Source: Candidatus Collierbacteria bacterium RIFOXYD1_FULL_40_9 (GTDB taxonomy: Bacteria > Patescibacteriota > Microgenomatia > UBA1400 > MFAQ01). From it: a stretch of 8,297 nucleotides of DNA. The position numbers were made by a program, and so were the translations under genes. The stretch covers positions 6,095 to 14,391 of the forward strand of contig MFAQ01000004.1 of NCBI GenBank assembly GCA_001776275.1, read 5' to 3'. The notes under the pieces were generated by a model. That model searched no databases and was not told the DNA's origin. It saw nothing but the letters and a program-made list of their open reading frames with translations. Below are positions 3,883 through 8,297 of the stretch, in pieces. Position 1 is the first letter of the stretch. The number at the start of each line of letters is the position of its first letter.

Positions 3883-5862
3883 ATGGATATTCTCATCACC
3901 GAAAAAATATTACGCAAATTTCTCCAGACAGATGCAAATTTGGCAACTATCACCACATCACTCTGTGAGTCCGGTCCTACCGTGGACCGTGTTCATAAAT
4001 TGATAGATGATAACCTCCTAGAAATTGAGGTAATCACCAACAGAGTCGACTGCGCCTCTGCTTTTGGTATCGCCAGAGAAGCTAACACTATTCTTAATCA
4101 AAAAGGTATAAAAAGTCAGCTCATAAATAACCCCTACAAGACCAAGCCACTCATTAACCACCAAACACAAAGAATTAGTCTCAAAATTGATAACAAAAAT
4201 TTTGCCAAAAGGTTTTTGTCTGTATCTGTTGACAATGTCAATATCACTGAATCCGACCAAGAAACCCAAGAACTCCTTAAACAGGTCGGCCAAAGACCCA
4301 TAAATAACCTGGTCGACCTTACCAATGTTGCCACTCTCCTTTATGGAATGCCTTCACATGTTTTTGATAAGGACAAACTCAGTCTTCAGCAACTAACTCT
4401 CCGAGAAGCCAAACTAGGGGAATCAATGAAACTTTTAGACAATACAAAAATAGAGCTTCAAAATGGCGACCTCATTATCGAAGATGACAACAAAAACATT
4501 GTTGACCTTTGCGGAGTTATGGGTGGACAATTTGCCCAAGTCGACAGCCACACCAAAAACATCTTACTCATTGTTCCTGTGTACGATCCCCAAAAAATAA
4601 GAAACACCTCACTTTTTCACCAAAAAAGAACCATAGCCGCTCAAATTTTTGAAAAAAGCCCAGACCCAAATCTGGCACCTTCGGTCCTAACCCTAATCGC
4701 AAACAAAATTACAGAAATTGCTGGAGGACATCTTTCCTCGTCTGTTCTAGACATTAACAATACTTCCACAACCCAAAAAACAATTGACCTAAACCTAAAC
4801 TGGCTCTCAAAATTTATTGGCCAAAAACTTTCCGCAAGCGAGACCAAACAAATTCTAAATAACTTAGATTTTATTGCCACAGAATCAGAAGGAGGATTGT
4901 CTGTTATAGTCCCAGAATTTAGACACGAGGACATCAACAACAAAGAAGATCTTGCCGAAGAAGTAGCTAGAATTTATGGTTACCACAACATTAAACCTGT
5001 TTTTCCTGTTCTAAAGTCGGGAGGAGTTAGCAATGGATCCATATTCAACCTCGAGCGAAAAGTTAGAAATATTTTAAGTACACTTTCGTACAATGAAGTA
5101 ATAAACGTTTCACTTATTTCCCAAAAACAAATTATAGATTGTGATTTAAAAATAGATGACCACCTGCAACTTAAAAATGCCCTTTCAGAAGATCTAAAAT
5201 ACATGCGCATCAGTCTAGTGCCTAATGCAATACAAAACCATAGAAACAACATTGGTTTTTCTCAACTTTGTCTTTCTTTTTTCGAAATGGGGAATATTTA
5301 TTTTGTTGAAAATAAAAACCAGATAAACGAAACTCCACACCTTGTTTTAAGTAACAATAGTGGCCTACTAAAACTAAAAGACGACCTTAACAAGCTTTTT
5401 AGTTTTTTAAACTTAAGTAGTCATGTCAGCCTCGAAGAAACTACAAGCCAGCCAGCTTACTTTGATCAAGTCAACACGGCCAAAATAGTAATAAACGATA
5501 TAGATGTGGGTTTTATTGGTGAAATAAAACACCAAACAATTACAAACTTCAACTTAGACAAGCCAGTTTTTATCTGTGAACTAAATCTGGAGCAGTTAAA
5601 CTGTATAAAACCAAAAATAACTTACCAGCCAATTTCTATCTACCCAGCAGTCTTAGAAGATATCAATATACAATCAGACCTATCGCTAGGAGAGATTTAC
5701 TCAACAATCAAAAAAACTAGCGATCTTATTTACAAAATTGATTACCTCAACAGTTTCAAAAACAAGCACACCTTTAGACTCCATTTCATATCCCAAGCCA
5801 GAAACATTACTCAAGAAGAAACTGCCACAATTAAGCAAAAAATACTTAAAAGCTTTTCTTAA
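3883..5862 (+). CDS. pheT: Phenylalanine-tRNA ligase beta subunit, lacking the OB-fold domain
   Basis: PheT pairs with PheS, recognises tRNA and edits mischarged Tyr-tRNA-Phe. This copy has 659 residues against about 800 in E. coli. In order: a B1-like N-terminus (1-40), then directly the LEIEVITNRVDC segment (46-57); the B3/B4 editing domain (about 105-285) with VDLTNVATLLYGMPSHVFD and a degenerate FEKSPDP at 256-262; the B5 domain (about 299-370) with VPEFRHEDINNKEDLAEEVA; the catalytic-like core (about 385-580); and the C-terminal FDX-ACB anticodon-binding domain (about 584-659), which includes a TFRLHF strand. The roughly 110-residue OB-fold (tRNA-bind/EMAP) insertion normally between the first two parts is missing without a frame break, so this looks like a real short form. 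It starts two nt after pheS and its stop interleaves with the opposing gene. Confidence 0.95.
   Translation: MDILITEKILRKFLQTDANLATITTSLCESGPTVDRVHKLIDDNLLEIEVITNRVDCASAFGIAREANTILNQKGIKSQLINNPYKTKPLINHQTQRISLKIDNKNFAKRFLSVSVDNVNITESDQETQELLKQVGQRPINNLVDLTNVATLLYGMPSHVFDKDKLSLQQLTLREAKLGESMKLLDNTKIELQNGDLIIEDDNKNIVDLCGVMGGQFAQVDSHTKNILLIVPVYDPQKIRNTSLFHQKRTIAAQIFEKSPDPNLAPSVLTLIANKITEIAGGHLSSSVLDINNTSTTQKTIDLNLNWLSKFIGQKLSASETKQILNNLDFIATESEGGLSVIVPEFRHEDINNKEDLAEEVARIYGYHNIKPVFPVLKSGGVSNGSIFNLERKVRNILSTLSYNEVINVSLISQKQIIDCDLKIDDHLQLKNALSEDLKYMRISLVPNAIQNHRNNIGFSQLCLSFFEMGNIYFVENKNQINETPHLVLSNNSGLLKLKDDLNKLFSFLNLSSHVSLEETTSQPAYFDQVNTAKIVINDIDVGFIGEIKHQTITNFNLDKPVFICELNLEQLNCIKPKITYQPISIYPAVLEDINIQSDLSLGEIYSTIKKTSDLIYKIDYLNSFKNKHTFRLHFISQARNITQEETATIKQKILKSFS
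5859..5862. other. Interleaved convergent stop codons (TTAA)
   Basis: The pheT stop TAA occupies 5860-5862. The penicillin-binding protein stop, read on the other strand, occupies 5859-5861. The two genes share a palindromic TTAA, leaving no intergenic space and no terminator between them. Confidence 0.95.
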
Positions 5863-8297
5863 TTGCTACTAGACGGACTGGCCTCTTGATCCGACCAGTC
5901 GACATTCACAGCAAAGTCATGGGTCTTTGACTCTTCCTTGCCCTCATTATCCTTAGCTACAATTTTTAGACTATGCTCACCCGTTGTCACCTTTACTTGG
6001 CGAGAAACAGATGGCTCACTTCCAAAGGTTTGCTCTAGTGTCCCATCTATATATATCCTAGACTCCACAAGAGGCTTAGCAGAGGCAACAGTGTACTTAA
6101 CCGAGATGGTGTCCCCATCAACTCTCGATTTATTGCCAGGTGAAACAATCTGAATATCTATGGCTGCACTAGCACCACATGTTTCAGTAGGGATTTTATA
6201 AATTTGATCGGTTTGGGTGCTAACCCACAAATCAATAGCCTTTTGCCATAAATCTTTATTCGTTAGCGGATCTCTCTCCTTTATTATTATTGCTTCTCTG
6301 GTGTCAAAATTACCTTGCGATACAGAAACATTATCGGCTAACTTCGTCGGGTCATTTTTACAGGTTTTAATTTTTGTATGAATTGGGTCAGTTCCAGTTG
6401 GCAAGGTCCCATCAATTACCCACTCTTTAAAACTAGCAAAACCATCATGGACAGGATAACCAGAAATTTTATCTACTTCCACTTGCGAAACTCCAGATGG
6501 TTGTTTGAAACCATTATCTGCCTTAAGTTTAGTCACTTCCTGAATTTGTTTTCTCCATATTGGAGCAGCTCCAGACACACCAGAGGCCACATTCTTCATT
6601 TTGTCGTTATTATTATTTCCCACCCAAACTCCTACAATAAAATTACTGTTCCAGCCCACTGTCCAGTTATCTCGCAAATCATTTGTTGTCCCAGTCTTTA
6701 CGGCTATCTTCGGACCCATATTAAGATAGGAATTGGGACCAAAGGTGAGCAAGCGTGCACCATTATCAGACAAAACAGAATTTATTAAAAAAGCTACTCG
6801 CTCATCTAGAACTCTCTCGCCAGTTACACTCTTGTGCTCAAAAATCTTTTTCCCACTACCATCTTCGATTTTAAGTATTGTTACCGGAGTAACTTTTGTT
6901 CCGCCATTTGCGAAAGCGGCATAGGCACTAGAAAGCTCCAATAGTTTCACTTCGCCACCTCCTAAAGCCAGAGACAGGCCAACTCTAGATAGTGTTTCTT
7001 TGGTTGGTTCCAAAGAATTTAGTCCCATTTTATAGCCTTGGCTTAGGATATTATCAACTCCCACAAGCGCTGTTAGCTTGACGGCGGGGATATTTATAGA
7101 GCTTGCCAGAGCGTCACGCAAATGAAGTAAGCCATGTTCCTTACCGTCATAATTCTTTGGTTGATATGGTGTTTTCTCGTCTTTACCAGGAAACTCAGTT
7201 ACAACGTCGGCAATCACCGACGCTGGACCAAAACCTCTACCAAAGGCGGTAGCAAAAACCAATGGTTTAATAGAAGACCCTGGCTGCCTCAAGCGAGTTG
7301 TTACATTTACTTCACCGTCAATAGATTTATCAAAAAAATCTTTGGAACCAACCATACTAATGATCAGACCAGTATTTACATCCAAGACTACAGAAGCCCC
7401 GTTGCTAATATTTAACTGCTTACTAACCTTATCTATCTCTTCTTTTACAAAAAGTTCGGCCTTTTGTTGAACCTCCCAGTCCAAGCTAGTAGTCACCTTC
7501 AACCCTCCAGTTTCTAAAACAGACGGTCCATACATTTCTTCTAGTTGTTGTTTTATATACATGACAAAATGAGGTGCCTTGATTCTATTGCTTGCAACTC
7601 CTTTAAACTGGATGACTTCTAGTTCTTTACCTACCTGTTCTTCCATCTCTTTGGTGATAATTCCATCTTCACGCATTCTTCGTGCCACCTCTTTGGCTCT
7701 TGGTAGATATGCTTTGTTATTGCTTGCGTAAGGCGAATATCTGGAAGGGGATTGAGGCAGACCCGCAAGTAATATTGACTCAGTTAAATTTAACTCGCTA
7801 GGTTCCTTGCCAAAATAAACTTTCGCTGCCGAAGCGACACCAACCGCTGTCCCTCCATATGGTGCCTCATTAAGATACATTTGCAAAATTTCATCTTTAC
7901 TAAACGTTTTCTCAATGCGAACTGCCAACATAAATTCACGAATTTTACGAGACAGTTTCCGCTCGTTAGTAAGTAAAAGCATTTTTACCAACTGCTGTGT
8001 TAGGGTAGAGCCACCAATAAGCCTTTGTCTCGTAACCACATTTTTGGCAATACGCAGTGCTGCCATCGGGTCAAAGCCATTGTGTTTATAAAAATCTTTA
8101 TCTTCAATTGATATAGTCGCTTTCTTCAAATAGTCAGAAACTTCACCAAGAGGCGTAAACTTTCTATCCTGATCTGTATACACATCATATAGAACAACTT
8201 TACCTGTCCGGTCCATAATTTCGGTTGAGTAACCCGTTTTTCTTTGCACCTTAGTTGGGTCAGGTAATCCTCTTGAATACCAGGCAAATACAAAAAT
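5859..8297 (-). CDS. Class A penicillin-binding protein, PBP1A-like (5' end beyond window)
   Basis: This is a bifunctional peptidoglycan synthase: a GT51 glycosyltransferase polymerises lipid II and a transpeptidase cross-links the strands outside the membrane. The frame stays open to the window edge, giving 812 visible residues. The first, IFVFAWYSRGLPDPTKV, are the end of the N-terminal membrane helix plus the family LPDP linker, so the GTG at 8249 is not the start. Numbering visible residues: the GT domain (about 45-215) has EDKDFYKHNGFD with catalytic Glu65, GGSTLTQQLVK, and KIREFMLAVRIEK with Glu121. The transpeptidase (about 300-570) has SSIK with nucleophile Ser341, SIN at 400-402 and KTGT at 534-537. 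Beyond it lie a linker with the only two cysteines (646 and 707), an Ig-like beta domain (about 711-799) and a short Asp/Ser/Pro tail. The symbol could be mrcA or ponA; I leave it open. Confidence 0.96.
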   Translation of the reverse strand: MFVFAWYSRGLPDPTKVQRKTGYSTEIMDRTGKVVLYDVYTDQDRKFTPLGEVSDYLKKATISIEDKDFYKHNGFDPMAALRIAKNVVTRQRLIGGSTLTQQLVKMLLLTNERKLSRKIREFMLAVRIEKTFSKDEILQMYLNEAPYGGTAVGVASAAKVYFGKEPSELNLTESILLAGLPQSPSRYSPYASNNKAYLPRAKEVARRMREDGIITKEMEEQVGKELEVIQFKGVASNRIKAPHFVMYIKQQLEEMYGPSVLETGGLKVTTSLDWEVQQKAELFVKEEIDKVSKQLNISNGASVVLDVNTGLIISMVGSKDFFDKSIDGEVNVTTRLRQPGSSIKPLVFATAFGRGFGPASVIADVVTEFPGKDEKTPYQPKNYDGKEHGLLHLRDALASSINIPAVKLTALVGVDNILSQGYKMGLNSLEPTKETLSRVGLSLALGGGEVKLLELSSAYAAFANGGTKVTPVTILKIEDGSGKKIFEHKSVTGERVLDERVAFLINSVLSDNGARLLTFGPNSYLNMGPKIAVKTGTTNDLRDNWTVGWNSNFIVGVWVGNNNNDKMKNVASGVSGAAPIWRKQIQEVTKLKADNGFKQPSGVSQVEVDKISGYPVHDGFASFKEWVIDGTLPTGTDPIHTKIKTCKNDPTKLADNVSVSQGNFDTREAIIIKERDPLTNKDLWQKAIDLWVSTQTDQIYKIPTETCGASAAIDIQIVSPGNKSRVDGDTISVKYTVASAKPLVESRIYIDGTLEQTFGSEPSVSRQVKVTTGEHSLKIVAKDNEGKEESKTHDFAVNVDWSDQEASPSSSN

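Larger units (their letters stand above)
1711..5862 (+). other. infC-rpmI-rplT-pheS-pheT gene cluster
   Basis: Five + strand genes lie in the order known from E. coli (infC, rpmI, rplT, pheS, pheT), with gaps of 9, 12, 64 and 2 nt. Only the rplT-pheS gap is long enough for a regulatory element, and it contains a terminator-like hairpin. The cluster may therefore be one transcript with partial read-through, or two units. No thrS precedes infC, unlike E. coli. Confidence 0.8.

Noticed and set aside
5848..5857. AAAAGCTTTT palindrome at the end of pheT as a bidirectional terminator
   Set aside because: It has no loop and only two GC pairs, so it cannot form a stable hairpin.
6378..6788. A 136-codon + strand open frame, with others at 5938-6153, 6733-6924 and 7134-7415
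   Set aside because: All lie antisense within the intact penicillin-binding protein gene and show no recognisable domain or ribosome binding site.
8247..8249. GTG as the start of the penicillin-binding protein
   Set aside because: The frame continues upstream to the window edge with a hydrophobic segment and the family linker LPDP, so the gene is cut by the window rather than starting here.
1..8297. CRISPR arrays, insertion sequences, phage genes, toxin-antitoxin or defence genes
   Set aside because: Every large stretch is explained by conserved housekeeping genes. No regular repeats, terminal inverted repeats or foreign-looking genes were seen.

Overview
This window looks like a stretch of core chromosome from a small-genome bacterium of the Candidate Phyla Radiation (Patescibacteria), most likely near the Microgenomates. 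That placement is an inference from gene style: AT-rich DNA, very tight spacing, almost no Shine-Dalgarno sequences, and trimmed versions of universal proteins (a trigger factor without its PPIase domain and a PheT without its OB-fold tRNA-binding domain). The standard code fits every gene. No in-frame TGA occurs, and all eight stops are TAA or TAG.

Layout, left to right on the + strand: tRNA-Leu(UAG) at 4-84; a short trigger factor (161-943); an uncharacterised 180-residue coiled-coil protein (962-1504), the only gene with a clear Shine-Dalgarno; tRNA-Val(GAC) with encoded CCA (1539-1615) and its terminator; then infC-rpmI-rplT-pheS-pheT (1711-5862), the same order as the classical E. coli infC to pheT block. 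A class A penicillin-binding protein lies on the minus strand (5859-8297), convergent with pheT. Its stop interleaves with the pheT stop, and its N-terminus runs off the right edge of the window.

The + strand half is almost entirely translation machinery: two tRNAs, a ribosome-associated chaperone, initiation factor 3, ribosomal proteins bL35 and bL20, and both subunits of phenylalanyl-tRNA synthetase. The minus-strand gene builds cell wall.

The most interesting regulatory signal is the 64-base gap between rplT and pheS. It can fold into two mutually exclusive hairpins, one terminator-like. It directly follows an rplT 3' end with three Phe TTT codons among its last eleven sense codons. The geometry would let the end of the bL20 coding sequence act as the leader peptide of a phenylalanine attenuator for pheST. 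This is a hypothesis from sequence only. I found no mobile element, CRISPR array or defence system, and nothing suggesting a wholly new multigene system.
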